64,000 nt of DNA, from contig NC_135000.1 in assembly GCF_051020985.1 (NCBI RefSeq), positions 22,970,784 to 23,034,783 on the forward strand, in the 5' to 3' direction. The first letter of the stretch is position 1, and every line of letters starts with the position of its first letter. This DNA comes from Nomia melanderi (taxonomy: Eukaryota; Arthropoda; Insecta; Hymenoptera; Halictidae). The position numbers and the translations under genes were made by a program. The notes under the pieces were generated by a model that saw only the letters and a program-made list of their open reading frames with translations, was not told the origin of the DNA and searched no databases. Shown here piece after piece: positions 36,668-49,711 of this stretch.

Positions 36668-36687
36668 TCGATCGACGCGTCGATCGA
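36668..36687. other. Perfect 20-bp palindrome of TCGA/CGCG words
   Basis: The half-site TCGATCGACG is followed directly by its reverse complement. It sits in a CpG-rich block. The internal TCGATCGA words make part of the symmetry a simple-sequence effect. Confidence 0.7.
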
Positions 36688-39600
36688 TCCCGGGCCCCTC
36701 GGAGCGGTCCCAAAGCGGCAATAACGCGCGACTGCCCGAATTACCGGGATCATTAGACCCAATTTGCGATTAAAATATTGCCTGCTAATAAGAATCGCGC
36801 CGGCTGCGCATGCACTTTCGCGCGTAATTGCATTATTACTCCTCTCCGTCGTTCAACGCCGCTTTAACGCGAAATCGAGCGATCCTTCACTTCGGTCTTT
36901 TTCACTCGCCGCTACGCACGACGACGGTCTCCCGTGAGAAATCACGCGAAAGGGAAAACGGAGAGCGCGTTGGGGCTACGGCACGCTCCGCGAGAACGAA
37001 GGAAACCACAGCTGAGAAATGCGCATACTAACACGTCGACGTGAGCGAAAAGATGTTCCAACGAAGTTCGCTTTTTCTGGAGAAAAAGAAAAGCGTTACG
37101 TATAATTATTTTCTCCCGTCGATGAAACGATAACGCCAAGTCGCTCGTTATTGTAAATAATTCCAGAGTACATTGCACCGCGCAATTAAAGCTATGCGTA
37201 ACTTCGCGATCCCTCTCGCACCTTTCCGCTCGCTCGTCTTCTCGTCTTTCCTACTTCGCTCCGTTCGTCAACCCCCTTCCGCCGCCGGAATGGCGGCGCA
37301 CCGTGTATCGGCGCATTCGTGAGAAATTATGCAAGCCCTTGCGCGCCACTTTAGGCCGGTAATTATTTTGTCGCTTTTTATTCGAAGCCACCGTGCGTGC
37401 TGTTTCACTTCTTCGCGTGTTGCCTTCCCTCGTCCCGCGCCCCTCGCACCATTATGGTTGCCATGATTTTTTATTTTCGTGCAGCCTCTCGCTCGCCGTT
37501 TTCCATTCTCGTTCTTTCGAGCGTTTTCACCGCTGGAACGAGGCCCCCCTCGGAAATAAACGCCTCCGCCCCCGGACCGCAGATTTTTACCGTTTTCAAT
37601 GGCATATTTACCGTGGCCACGATCACGCTAATGGTCTAGCGACGATGTGGCCGGCTGAGCGCGAATTACCGTAATCGGTTCCGTTTCGAGTCGGCTCGGA
37701 ACCGCGGCGGGCCCCTGCTGACGGAAAAATTGCCCCGCGAGCCGGTAAAAAGGAGTTCCCTCGAAGGAAACCCCGTCAGGAGCGGATTATCGGTAATTGC
37801 GATCTCCTCGGCGTCCGAGGCAAATAGTTTTGCCACTTTTGCCACTTTGTCACTCAGGATTCCGGGAACTCGATTCGTGCTCGTAATGGCTGCCAGAGAC
37901 GCTCGCGAGGAGAATCGTCGAGTGAAATGCTGTGTCACGAGCGAACTTAATTATATGGTCTCTAGTAACGAAAGAGTATCATCGTTTGCTACTACCGTTT
38001 TCAAGACGGCGAACGTTGAATTGCAAATTACGTCTGGTCTCTATTTAAAACCTGAATAAGCGAGTTCAAAACGCAAGTTCCTGAGGTCTTAACCGTAGAA
38101 CTTTAAGAGCTCAAGCTACTTGACACGCAACTTAAAATATTAATATATGAAACATTCGAAGTCTGTTTTACAAACTTTTGTCTCCAACAATTTCATTATT
38201 TCCAAGACAACCACAAAATGTTTCATGTGTTCGAATAGTTGAAGAATCAAATCGATGTTGATTTTGAATTTGAAAGGTGCCTGCATCACAATCGGTCTAC
38301 CTTAAGGAGTACATTTGCGAAATAATTCGAAAGCGTTCGAATTGTTCTGAAAATCAACCGGCCGAAGATTCTCGAAACTCTTGAAAGTTAAGAGTCAATC
38401 GGACGTTTATACGAGAACATTTTAAAAGATCCGAAAAGATCGAGTTAACCGATTTGACTAATGAGCGGTTCAAGTGTCCGTCAGGCTCATATTCGTCGCA
38501 AAATAAGAAAATGAGGGATCTCTTTGAGCAACAGCACCGACGGTACCTACCTGTTCTCTCGCTAGGCGCGTTCATTTCGGCGAGGCCTCTTGAGGGCGTG
38601 ACGCGGAGAGGATGCGAGTCAGAGCCGCGGGGTGGGGAAAAAACTGATTGCAGGTACCCACGAGCAGCACTCAATTCAGATAATGGAATGACTTGATCGT
38701 ACCACCGCCTTCGTCTTCGCGCTTGCTCGGCAACGTCTACCAACCTCAAGGCCCTTTTACCGGCCCGGAATAAATTGGCCGCGCGGGGCTGCGTCACTTC
38801 CAACGCCTACCAAACGCTCCTCGAATAAATTTGTATCCCGGGCTTCTTCCTCTCCTCGGTTCCTCTCATCGGTTTTATCGGACGGTTATGCGCCGCGACC
38901 GCGTAACGCCCGGCACGGTATTAACATCGGTTCAATTACGTCCGCTGGGATTTACGACAACCGGATCAGAAATGTGTCACTCGGAAGATTGCCTCTCTCA
39001 CTTGAACATTCATCCTTGAACGGTTTGCACAGGGCCCCGAAAAGTAAATTTCAACGTTAATTATTGGAAAATGACTAGGTAGTCAACGATGGATGTCATC
39101 AAGTTTTTTATATATCTGTGTTTAAAATATAGAGTCACGATTAAATGTTTAGGACCGAGCTGGCTAACATTTGCATACCATACGCTAATTTTGTTCAGAG
39201 ACAAATTCAGAAGCGCCATACAACTCGAGCACCTCTTCGACCCCCTTACGTTCACAATTGTGGTAGGAAAATAGGGATAGAAGCAGGATCTGCTTTGATC
39301 AGAGGAGGAAAAGGAACAACTCAATCTCGCAATTAAATTAATTAATTTACGTGAGTTCAAAAGGCATACGTTTATTGAAGCACTTAAAAACAATAAGTCG
39401 GCGCAAGGATGCAATGCGCCACTTGTAATCATCCACTGCCACGTTTGGCGCATGCGCCACGGTTTGGTTACCTCCGATTTAGGATAACCTGTGAAGAAAT
39501 TAGAAGACTTCGTTGAACACCAAGGTATTCAGATGCGGATGATATCGGCTTCGAAAGTAACAAGGAAAAATGTTGGCGATATTTCGTTCAGCTGTTAAAG

Positions 39601-41388
39601 GAACACCTTCGGCCGTTAATGCGATATTTTCTCGTTACATGTTAGCTACTCGAGTTCAACATAATGATACATGAAGCGATTGGAGAAGGTTGTAACTCAG
39701 TATAGACGCGAGTCGACTTTTTTCACCGATTCTTCCATATCGTATTATGGTTTTACGATTCCCGTGTGCATCCCGACTGGCGCGTCTTATTAGATAGACC
39801 CGAGAAGACAAGAGTGGCCCTTTAAAGTCTACCGGGATTAATAAGCGTATAAAACGCGCGCCATTAGCCCGCAGAATCCGCGTGATTCCGACGCGGGAAA
39901 CCACCGCGAGTTGTTTAATAAATAATTAGTTTCCGTTTTACAGCGACGTTTGTCCGTGTAACGAGGTTCGGGATCGTAACGCGATCTCCGATTTCCCGTA
40001 CGCGCGAACGAACGTTATTTATTATTGCAAATAACAAATTCGCCCGTCCCGAGGATAAAACACCGCGATGCATCGGTTCCTGCAGAAAGAGAGAGAGATT
40101 TAATAGTCGATGCTGATTAATTGCGCCCCCATTTAATCTCGCATCGAGTTGCATTACGCCCGATCTGGCTGCCTTGAATTATTGTCTTGAATATTATCGG
40201 GCCTTATTATTCTTCTGCGAATCGCGCTCCGATGGTGCTTTAACTGCTCCCCCACCGGAATAATATTCTACACCGATTCCGATCATTTTCTAATTTCTGT
40301 ACGCACAATGGTAATTGAATCATTAGACGGACACAAAGCAATATACATCCCCCGTTGTTAAAGTTATTGCACGTTCAATTGCATCTGGGCCCTTTCCAAT
40401 CGTTCCCCGCGCAAGGAAAAGTTGTTTATAGGTTATGTTCGTGTCCATTTATGGACGGTCGTTTTCATATGTGCCACTCTGTATTGTTTATTTTAGTTCT
40501 GCTTGTCGGTTATCGTTACATCGTAATAAATCCTTGCAAAATTGTTCTCGGTGGTATATTTTTCGTTATTAAAGTATAATTGTGTAATTAGAAGCTCCTT
40601 CATTCTTCGGGTCAGCATAGTAGCACCGAACGATCGAGAATATGTTTAAATATTTCAGTTCAACGTTACGTCGGCGGAAAGGATTCATCAAGACCGTTTT
40701 CTCGAAGGTTGAATCGCGAAGTATCCGCGAGCATGAAAGATAGCTCCGATTCATCACGCCTGAGCGGAACAGAATGGAGGACTGGGGAAGATAAGTAATC
40801 GTAGAGCTTAAAAACCGGGGACCGACGATGGCGGACAGAAACGATCTAACCCCGGCTTAACTACATAAGTATATACAGCTTTCGTTCGCGTTCCACGCGA
40901 GTACTGCCTACGGCCACTTGCCTCCTTCGTCCTTCATGATCTCGAATATCTCCTCCCTCTTTTCCCCTATCCGATCGTGCCCTCCGCTCAATCGCCCAGC
41001 GCTCATCACCCGCCCAAAATACTTCATTGTTCCATTAGCAGCTCAAGTAACCAAACAATTAACTAGTTGAAACAGTAAATAATAACCAGCCATTGAAAAT
41101 TTCTGTATCAATAACCAGTAAATACTCCATAGAAAAGTCTCAGGAGAACAATCAACATATTCGCAAGATTCATTATTTAAAACCGCCTGCTGGAAGATAG
41201 GCCAATTGTTAAATACTTCAATAAAGTTACAATCGTGATTCTCGTATACAGAACACAATTCCCAAAAATTTCCACAACGACAATACACAATGCAACATCG
41301 TCGTCCAGTGAAACCCGCGAGATACGCCCCCGAATTCCAGTCTCCCCATATTTTCCCCAGCCGCGCATATATATATTTTCAACAGCGT
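36688..41388. other. Long non-coding stretch
   Basis: CpG-rich to about 37.9 kb, then mixed. The segment 39060-39480 differs in composition and carries overlapping open frames on both strands (130 codons minus, 61 and 63 plus), with a 14-bp palindrome TGGCGCATGCGCCA at about 39444. It might be an old insertion, but I see no ends. A GAGAGAGAGA tract lies at about 40087. Confidence 0.35.
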
Positions 41389-41872
41389 TATTCTTCTCCC
41401 TTTTATCGCCGTCTCCTCGCTTTTCCAACACCCTGGGAGCGTGCCCGAGGACTCTCTTCATCTCGTCGATCCTCTCTTCCACCCTATTACCCCCGGAACA
41501 CCTCGACAGGCCGGGCTCCAGCGTTTCTTCAATTTCTAATTCTCTCTTCAGCGCCGTTCCGTTCTCTCCCCCTCGCCCCGCAGCCGCACGGTCCCACTAT
41601 CTGTTCCTATCGCCCTCTTCCTCTATCCGTGAAGCCTCCGGTGGTTCCCTCCGCTTCGCCGCCGCTTCTCCCTTCTTCGTGGACCATCTCCTCTTCCCTC
41701 TCTCTCCTTCTCGTTTTTCTTCGACGGCCTCGTTCTCTCCTGATTCTATAAACCTCGTTCCCTCCTTCTTCCTCCCGTCGGTTCGCGGCCCTCTTCTCTC
41801 TTGGTCCCTTTCCCTCGCTCTTTCTTTCTCTTCCACCGTTTCTCTCTCCCCTGTTCGCGCCGCCTTTCTGCG
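41389..41872 (+). repeat. 480-bp pyrimidine-rich tract
   Basis: C and T strongly predominate on the plus strand. This explains the 231-codon Ser/Pro/Leu/Phe-rich frame at 41235-41930 and its Arg/Glu/Lys mirror on the other strand. I treat both as non-coding low complexity. Confidence 0.75.
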
Positions 41873-44800
41873 TTACGGTACGATCCGGCAGAGCCGCGCC
41901 GCTGGCGGCACGGAAAAAAGGCGGCCCTAAAAGAACTTCATATTTTTTATGCTCTGACAGCGACTTGGGTGGTCCAAAATGGCCGCCAATGATGTAATAT
42001 AGTGCTCTCGCGCCGGCTATCCCACCACGGGGACGTCACGGCAGCCTATATAGAGGTAAAGTCCTGAACCCTCTCTTTCTCCCCTGCCACGGAACCCGGC
42101 TGTACCCCCCCGGCCCACCTCTTTGCCGCTCCTACCCTACCTGGCCGTCTCCTTCGGCGCGTCCCGAGCACACCTAAACCCCTAACCACCTACTTCTAAC
42201 CGCGCGCTGGTTCCTCGGATCCCCATTGCCGGCCTCTCCCGGGGCATGTAATTACTCGACGGACGATGTCTTTCGGCCCCTTTTGCTCCCCGGGACCGTA
42301 TTACCTTCTTCGGGCGTCCCTCGCGTTTCGCCGAGCACTGGAGGACCCGCGGACCACGAGACTCCCGATCGCGTGGGCAACTTTTCGTCGCGGAGACCGG
42401 GACCAGAACCGGCAGCCACCATTAGGGTCTCGTTCTCCCCGCGCGCCGTTTAAAGTACGGAACACCGTGTCGTCAGGTTGAGTTTCTCCCCTTTTCTTCC
42501 GGCCGGTCGACCAATGCAGTTCCTGGTTCTTGTAGTCTCGCAGACGTGACCACCTACTCTTAGGATATCATTCGATGGCTAGGGTAAATAGCGTGGATTC
42601 GATTGGTCAACTCTCGTCTCGTTTACTATGCTAATTTGCTATTCTTCTGTAAGGTTGTTCCTAAGCAAGCGAAATTATGAACAGAACACACTGCGAACGA
42701 TTCCTGTGTCGCCTCGATGGACAAGTCATCCCCGATAAACTCGCATCGATTTCGGTGGAGTCGGGATTGGGAGTTTGTATGACAGATGGAATAACGTGGG
42801 CGTTGAAAATCTTGGACTAATGTTCTTTGAGTTCAAGGTGCATTCGGGTTTTGGGAATTCTCTGGGGACTGAGTTTGAGGTTTAGGAATTTGATTAGGAA
42901 TGTAATATACTGTCTTTGAGGAAGTTAATTTAATATATTCAATATTGAGTTACATTTTGGCACGCGTAAATCGGGCTAGAAATTATTTTTTAATTGCAAT
43001 TTTGGAGATGGATGGAAGTAAACGGATCTTTTTGAATGAGCAGTTTCAGTGAGAATTTTTAGGGGCCGCGCGGAGAAGAGCCTACACCGTGTGCGTAGTT
43101 TGATTAAATAGGAATTAAACAGGACGAAGAACCGGTATCCTTGAAGAAATTAACTTGTATGCACTCTCGTTACGAGAATATTAGATTATTGGCTATTTAA
43201 CAGCGCTAGACGCGGAAGGTGCAAAATAGAAATATAGAAATCGGATTTACATAAGCACCTCGTCTGCATCTTTGAAATACCTGCGTCTGCGTTAATTGTA
43301 CAACATTCAACTGTAGGTATGAACACAACGCGTTGCAAGACCAGTTCTTAAACAATCGTGTATATCAGAAACGTCAATTATCGCAGATTTAATAACAGTA
43401 ATATTTCCAGACGGTTTCTGTGTACGCAAAAATGTCAACGACAATTATCTTATTGATCAGGAATACGCTGAATAGTTTATAAAAGTCCTAGTTCACCGAC
43501 ACTCGCGATATATCCGAGTACCTCGCACTCGATCGCGCTTTCAGTCGCATAGATCCATTCGCGCAATGAGCGAAATTGACAATTTTATTCTGACACCGTG
43601 ACAGGAGACTTCATTCGCGGATAAACTCGTTCTCCTTACGACGGACAGGAGACACAATGCACCCATAAATATCTCGACGAATGCGTCGAACTTTTCCCGC
43701 GGGCTTTATCGGCATTATGACAGCCGCGAGTCGCCTCCGAGGGACAGACTGTAATTGCGAGACGTGGTTGAAACGTTAACGATACTCGCGAGCGGCGGTA
43801 ACACGACTCCGACGTATCAATCCGGGATTCTATTTAGAAGATCCCACGCAGCTGCACGCGGCCAAGGAAACTGGAGGAACAAACGTGTAATTTACACGAG
43901 TTACATACGCTCGATATATCTTTCCTTTAAGCTCCCATGCTCGATCGATCACGTTTTTTTCTAAAACCAAGTAATTTAGATGTAACGCACATTCACCCGA
44001 TGCAACAAGACGAGTTTCTAGTGTCTGAAGAGATACGCGGTGATGTCGCAAGCGCGTTACCTTCTTGATTATTTAACGCGAAAGGGGAAAATGAATTTCA
44101 AAGGAGAAAATTGTGTTCGTGAAATATGCGTTCCTTGTTGACCGTGTGCTGCGATTTTGCCATTTCTCTGTTATGGGGCACAAGGTGGCAGCAGAAATAG
44201 TGATCCGTGCTGTGCAATATTTTCTGATCTAGACTAATAGGCGGTTTGTTTTCGTGTTTAAAGGAAAGGGTGAGGCGGTTCGAGTGATCGCGGCACGGGC
44301 ATCGATACGTCACGCCTAATCTCAAAGAAAATCTTGCGAACCGGCCTTAAATGGACAGGTATCTCTGCCCCATAGGTCTCGGCTGACGTCCGCACGATAT
44401 TTAACGCAGAAAACACCAAATCTGGAAACTGATACTTTAACGATTCGTTACGGAGCGCGGTTAAACGAACGCCGAAACGGGCCGCGCGTTTCTTCTCAGG
44501 TAACATTCCGAAAACTCGCTTAGGAAATTATCCCGGTTTCGCGATTAGCCCGTAGCCTTAAATATTGTGACTTGGCAGTTGGTTACGCTTCGAATGCGGG
44601 ATCTACTCTGCCCTCGAAACGCGCAGGGCTTCGTTCCGAAGACACCTGGATTTTACGAGCAAATTTATTATTATATAAAAACGAATAGAAAGTGAAACTT
44701 CTCATTCGTTGAATAAGTATGAATCTCGTAATAAATATTGCAAGAAAATTGTATTATCTTCGGAACAGAATATCGTATTATTAACAAAATTGCAATCAAC

Positions 44801-47800
44801 TCTCAGCAGAATTGAAAATTTTAGTCATTCCTTGGAGGTAGAGACGTATAAAATTGTTCTAGTCGAAATTTTTGAAACAATTTGAAAAGAGAAAGGAATT
44901 TAGTTAGGTATCATTATGTTTCTCGTTCTAGAGTCACTGAAGTTTTATCGTGAGATTTCCGACGTTTATCGCGTGAAAAGTAACACGTCTTGGTCACTGT
45001 TTAAGGAAAAGAAAGAGGTTACTAACAACTTAAGCGAATCCAAGAAATCATTTCTAGCTGAGAAGAATCACGGAATAATCTTGTTGACCGAGAAGTCTCC
45101 GGTTCCCGCGTCGGTCCGCCATGTTGCTGGGACCGCCGCTCCACGGAAACGGCAACCACGACGATAATCCCACGAAGAAATAAGCCATGAGCCAGCTAAG
45201 ATCGTCGAAGCACCGCCATTTGCGGTAGTCCGCTAATTTCACAGTTTTACTGTTTCTTCGAGCCGCGTTTGGGAAAATTCGAACGGCACCGATAGGCTCC
45301 GAACGTTGCGGTTGCGGTTGTTGGGGCTCTCGCCCGGAAGTACCTCGTCAAAATCAAGTCTCCGATGATTCCTGGTCCAAAAGAAACTTCCCGAATGAAA
45401 GCCGGAATATTCACTAACCATAAAATTCCTTTTATTAGTTGTTTCTGCATTCATTTCGAGCGTATGATTACCACCGACCAATTTCTTCTGAAACTAACTT
45501 GATACTCATAAAAGCCACTCATTAAACGAACATGAAATCGTAAGGCTTTCGTTTACAAGAAGTACCTTACGACGCTAGAAAACCTGTTCGAAGTTTCAAA
45601 GCGGATCTACTCGTAACGAGAAAGAATGACTTCAGAACAAGGGTTGCAACGGTGAATCAATGACAGTCATTTACTAGAAACCCTACCGATGCATCTCGCC
45701 CGGTTTCCTCCCCGTCGCTCCTATTTCCGCAAAGAAGGTTAGCCGATAATGCAATTAAGGTACGAAGCAACATCCATTATAACAATCGAATTAAGCCCGA
45801 GCGAACCTTCCGACGCATAAATCGTCCGGACAAGATGTAAACAAGTCATCCGAATTCTCTTCTGGAAGGCTATATCCTTTCTTGAAGTTTACTCGCTTCC
45901 GTCTATTAAACTGTATCATCCCAAAGAACGCCGACAAGAAAATTCTACACGGATCGGTGGAGTAACCGACAAACATATTTATATAATAAGCTGGCGGAGG
46001 AAAGGGAACAAAGTGGCGGGAAGAGAAGAAAAGATCCGTCGAGCCATGCGGCAGGCGCAAACGGTGTGAGTAATGGCGTCGGCCGATCGCTTCCAGGTCT
46101 AAAACACGAACGCGCCTCTTATCCCTCACCGATTCTTTTTTCTTCCTCCCCAGCTACGTCTGCCTCCGTTTCTCTACCCCGTCGCAACCCCTCTTCGTTC
46201 CGCCGACGCGGTATAATAACGAGCGAGCTATCATCAACGGGGATCATTATCATCGATCGATCGATGGCCTTCGTCCTACTACGCGCTCCTCCTCTTCTTT
46301 TTCCCCACGTCCTTGCCCGGGCGTCGCGCTGATCCACGATAAGTGGCGCGTACCGCGGGGATGAAGGGGTCCGGCGGCGTTTTTTAGAGAGAGCGCGGGG
46401 CGCGAAGCACCGGGGGACGCGAGATTTAATGACGAAATTATACCGGGGGGCAGCGCAGCCTCGGTGTCCATGAAGACGTAATATTTTTCTGGTGCGGACG
46501 AAACGATCATTTACCCTCCGATGATCGCCGCGCGTGATTCCGCGCTGCACGAAAAACGATGACACACGGCCGCGCGCGGAACGGGGGGATCCTCGGGCGA
46601 GGCTGATCTCCTCTTTTGACCCCTCGGGGTACCGCTCGTTCCCTCGAATTAAGCAATGAAATTATCTCGTACTCCTGCACTCCTGCACGCCGCCGTGAAA
46701 CGCGCTGAATATGTTTACCCCGACGTCGAAAACGCTCGATAAATATTAATACGCGCGCGCCATAGGCGTCCGTGGCTTCACTGGGTCGTTTCGCCGGCGA
46801 AAAGAAAACACCTTCGAGCCCCGAGTCTCTGTAATTTGCCGCTTTAGACGTCTGACGAGTGTACTGCGTGTGTAACTTGCACGCGTGTTTCGAGTGTTGC
46901 TAATTATTCGTACGTGGGACTTTCCAGGGATTTTTCAACGTGGATTGTACGATACACTTCGGTTCTTTATGACTTCAAGGGTGACCGTGTTCAACGCCTT
47001 GTTTCAGTACAGGCATGTTTACTATAAAGTAGACTGTGCGAACACGTGAAGATTTATGGAAAAATCGTTACCATAGGTTTCATTGGGTATTATAAAATGG
47101 GAGATGAATGCTAATTATGTTAATGGTAATATTTATTCTATGAATGCTGTAGATTCTACTACACGAGGCGATTTAACTTCCTTGGTTCCCCGATACACGT
47201 TAGCATAGATTTTTGGAAAGCGATGCAACTCGAATTTCTCGATGAAGTTTCTTCGCTGCCTCGATTTCCGCCTTTCTGATCACTCTCGGAGCTTTCGAGC
47301 GCGATCGCCTGCAAGTTAATCGGAACTTTCCACTTTCCTCTCCGTGTTAGGTGTTGTTACGTCTCCGAGCACCCTTAAAACGCTGAAATCAGAGCGCAGC
47401 GCCGCGGACTCCGTGGAATGCCCGTCGGTTTATGCAAACCGGCCTATTAGAGGTAAAACGGACGCGCGTCAATCCGATTTAAAAGTGGCGTGTCAAACTT
47501 ACACGGGATCCAGGCGGAACGCGTGCACTCGGGGACGTGTTCATACGTCAGCGGCTCATTAACCGCGACAGCGACGCGTGGAACGTCAATTTGATAGATT
47601 AGATGTGCTCCGGAATACGCAGAGTTCAGGGGAGCTCGTTTGCACGATGCTAATCGCTCTCTCTTTCATTATTGCATGTGATTGCACGGTTCGAAAACCA
47701 CTTATCCCTGTCATCTGACTTTTCACTTGCCATTTAGCGCTGTCCAATGACACTATATCAGCCTCGAACGTGGAAAATAATGTTCTTTTAAAAATATATC

Positions 47801-48361
47801 TTGTATCTTCAACGTATTATGACTGTAGAACCTGGAAATGAAATAATTACATATCCTTTCATACTAGGAAAGACTTTTTCATTGTACATTTCCTCGGATC
47901 TTTTACTTAGGTATAGTTTTTAAGAGTAGTTGTTGCTTTCTTTAAAGAGCCACGATTCTAGTGATATTTTTAGTCGAAGAATAATTTCGGCAGTTCCAGC
48001 GGTACAAATTGTCAGAGGATGATTATTGGAAGGCTGTATTCGCTCGGTGCTCGGGAGGAATGACGCGACATGACAATCTCCTTGCGGACGAGATTATGAA
48101 GATGTCGCCGATCGAACGCCGCCACGAACGGGGACGTGCAAAGCGTTTACAAAACGCTTACGCGTACACATCGAACGCCGGCCGGATGCATTATCTGATG
48201 GCACCGACATACGTCTTCGCTGTCAGCCGATCGTTAAGGAAACAATCAGACACACCGGAGACGGATCGACCGCCAAGAACCTCGCCACCCATCCCTACCG
48301 CCACTTTCTTTTTTATTCTTCACTATTTTTATTCCGTTTTCGTTCCCTTCCATCTCTTCAG
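41873..48361. other. Long non-coding stretch
   Basis: CpG-rich to 42.5 kb, with AAAATGGC at 41974 (Pho/YY1-type) and a TATATAGAGG at about 42047. A TATAAAAG at about 43480 has no clear initiator at the right distance. CCATGTTGCTG at 45118 also occurs at 25661, as expected by chance for its length. A short (ATCG)n palindrome lies at 46251-46266. The 122-codon frame at 48009-48377 follows an acceptor-like ttccag but has no usable donor. Confidence 0.35.
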
Positions 48362-48533
48362 TCACTTCGTCCATTGATACTCCGTCACTAGATCGGTGTT
48401 CTCGAAACAGATTCTTGCAATTTCAAACATCGATTTATTGGAGAAGGTTTGAATTAAAAGAAAACGTGCTCGGGAAACTCGAGTATCTCATTCGAGAATG
48501 TGTTCATGGATATTCCAAAGATGACACGGAATG
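48362..48533 (+). CDS. Tentative internal coding exon, plus strand
   Basis: A long T/C-rich tract (48303-48359) ends in cttcag, a strong acceptor. One frame then stays open for 56 codons up to a gtaatt donor after GAATG; the other two frames stop at once. The product has ordinary insect-like composition (for example KLEYLIRECVHGYSKDDTEW) and no motif that I recognise. The exon ends in phase 2 and joins the acceptor at 49651 in frame, making TGG. No upstream exon of matching phase was found. It is 172 bp, a normal exon size, but this could be chance. Confidence 0.22.
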
Positions 48534-49650
48534 GTAATTAAAATTTTCTGCTACCTTCCAGACATTTGTTAGAAACGTTTTAGAATAAAAACGGTAACGA
48601 TGGAGCTTCCATTACATATAAAACAATTGATGTATTCGTTTGATAATAATGAAAAGTTGTTTCACAATTCTTTATAAATTATACTTTTCGTACTTGTAAT
48701 TATTGAAAATTTATGTAAAGTATTTAATATGTCGCAGGTAGTAACAATGTAGTATTTATAATATAAAGAGACTTCCAAGGATTTGCTTAACTGCTGTTTA
48801 AAAACAAAAGAAATAAAACGAGACAGTGAAATACGTAATGAGTGAAATATTCATTACAGCGTTGCATCCTATTATATCTAACCGTAACGTCGATGTGTCT
48901 TTTCTTTGTTATACGCGTGAAATTGCTATTGTGACACACGTATGGCCACGAACGGTCCACCGAATGGAAATTCGATTATTCGAGTCCCGCAGGTGCTTCC
49001 TCTGCGATGGTCCTTTATTACGTGACAATATTGCGAACGCTTCTTGCTAGCAATAAAGCGCCTTAAGATCCTTGCCAGATGTCACCACGGTTAGTGTCAT
49101 ATACGAGACCGAAATCTCAAATATTAGCGGATTTTCCCGGACGAATAGAGAGGATGGCACGTCCGCGTTCTAATATCGCACTTTTTTCCACCCCCTTGGA
49201 TGCTGCGCGTCGCGACACGTGCGCGAAACGACTTATAAAACTTTTCCTGGGCAACGTATCATCCCTATTCACCTCTCATGTACCAATGGGACTGATAGTA
49301 ATAATTCAAAAGAAGAAAAGTACATGATTAAACATCTTTAAACCCTCTTGTTGAAATGAAAAATTTTTCGTGAATTTATTTAAAACGTTTCCATTTTTCT
49401 TACTCTAATAATTCCATCTGGCTGAAATGTCTTTTACTAGAACTTTAAAAGACGAGTATGCTATATCTATATGTATAACTTTTGTTTATTTTTCAAATTC
49501 TTTTACATCTTTCAATTTGTCGAAGGATTTAACGTAGGGGTTGATTTCCAGAGAATATACCTGGTGCTGCCACCAATCGACGGTTTCGAGAAACTTTTCG
49601 AGTTTCTAAATTTTATGAACTGTAGATAACATAGGTTTTACTTTTTACAG

Positions 49651-49711
49651 GTTCCTACCTAATCGACAAAGTATGGCGCAGCAAGAAACCACGGATACCA
49701 ACAAAGGATAG
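49651..49711 (+). CDS. Tentative terminal coding exon, plus strand
   Basis: The sequence follows tttttacag, a strong acceptor. Joined to 48533 it reads FLPNRQSMAQQETTDTNKG and stops at TAG 49709-49711, with an intron of 1117 bp. A second frame of the same exon (phase 1 entry) is also open, to TAA at 49767-49769, reading SYLIDKVWRSKKPR and onwards for 38 residues. Both frames are plausible, so the correct one depends on which upstream exon is used. Sequence after the stop is AT-rich and 3'UTR-like. Function unknown. Confidence 0.25.

Noticed and set aside
41235..41930. 231-codon plus-strand open frame
   Set aside because: Produced by a pyrimidine-rich low-complexity tract; Ser/Pro/Leu/Phe composition and no domain.
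25659..45128. Shared CCGCCATGTTGCTG at two distant places
   Set aside because: A 14-bp exact match is expected several times by chance in 64 kb.
48009..48377. 122-codon plus-strand frame beginning after ttccag (RYKLSEDDYWKAVF at its start)
   Set aside because: Tempting protein-like start, but no usable donor in the right phase, and it runs into the T/C tract of the next acceptor.
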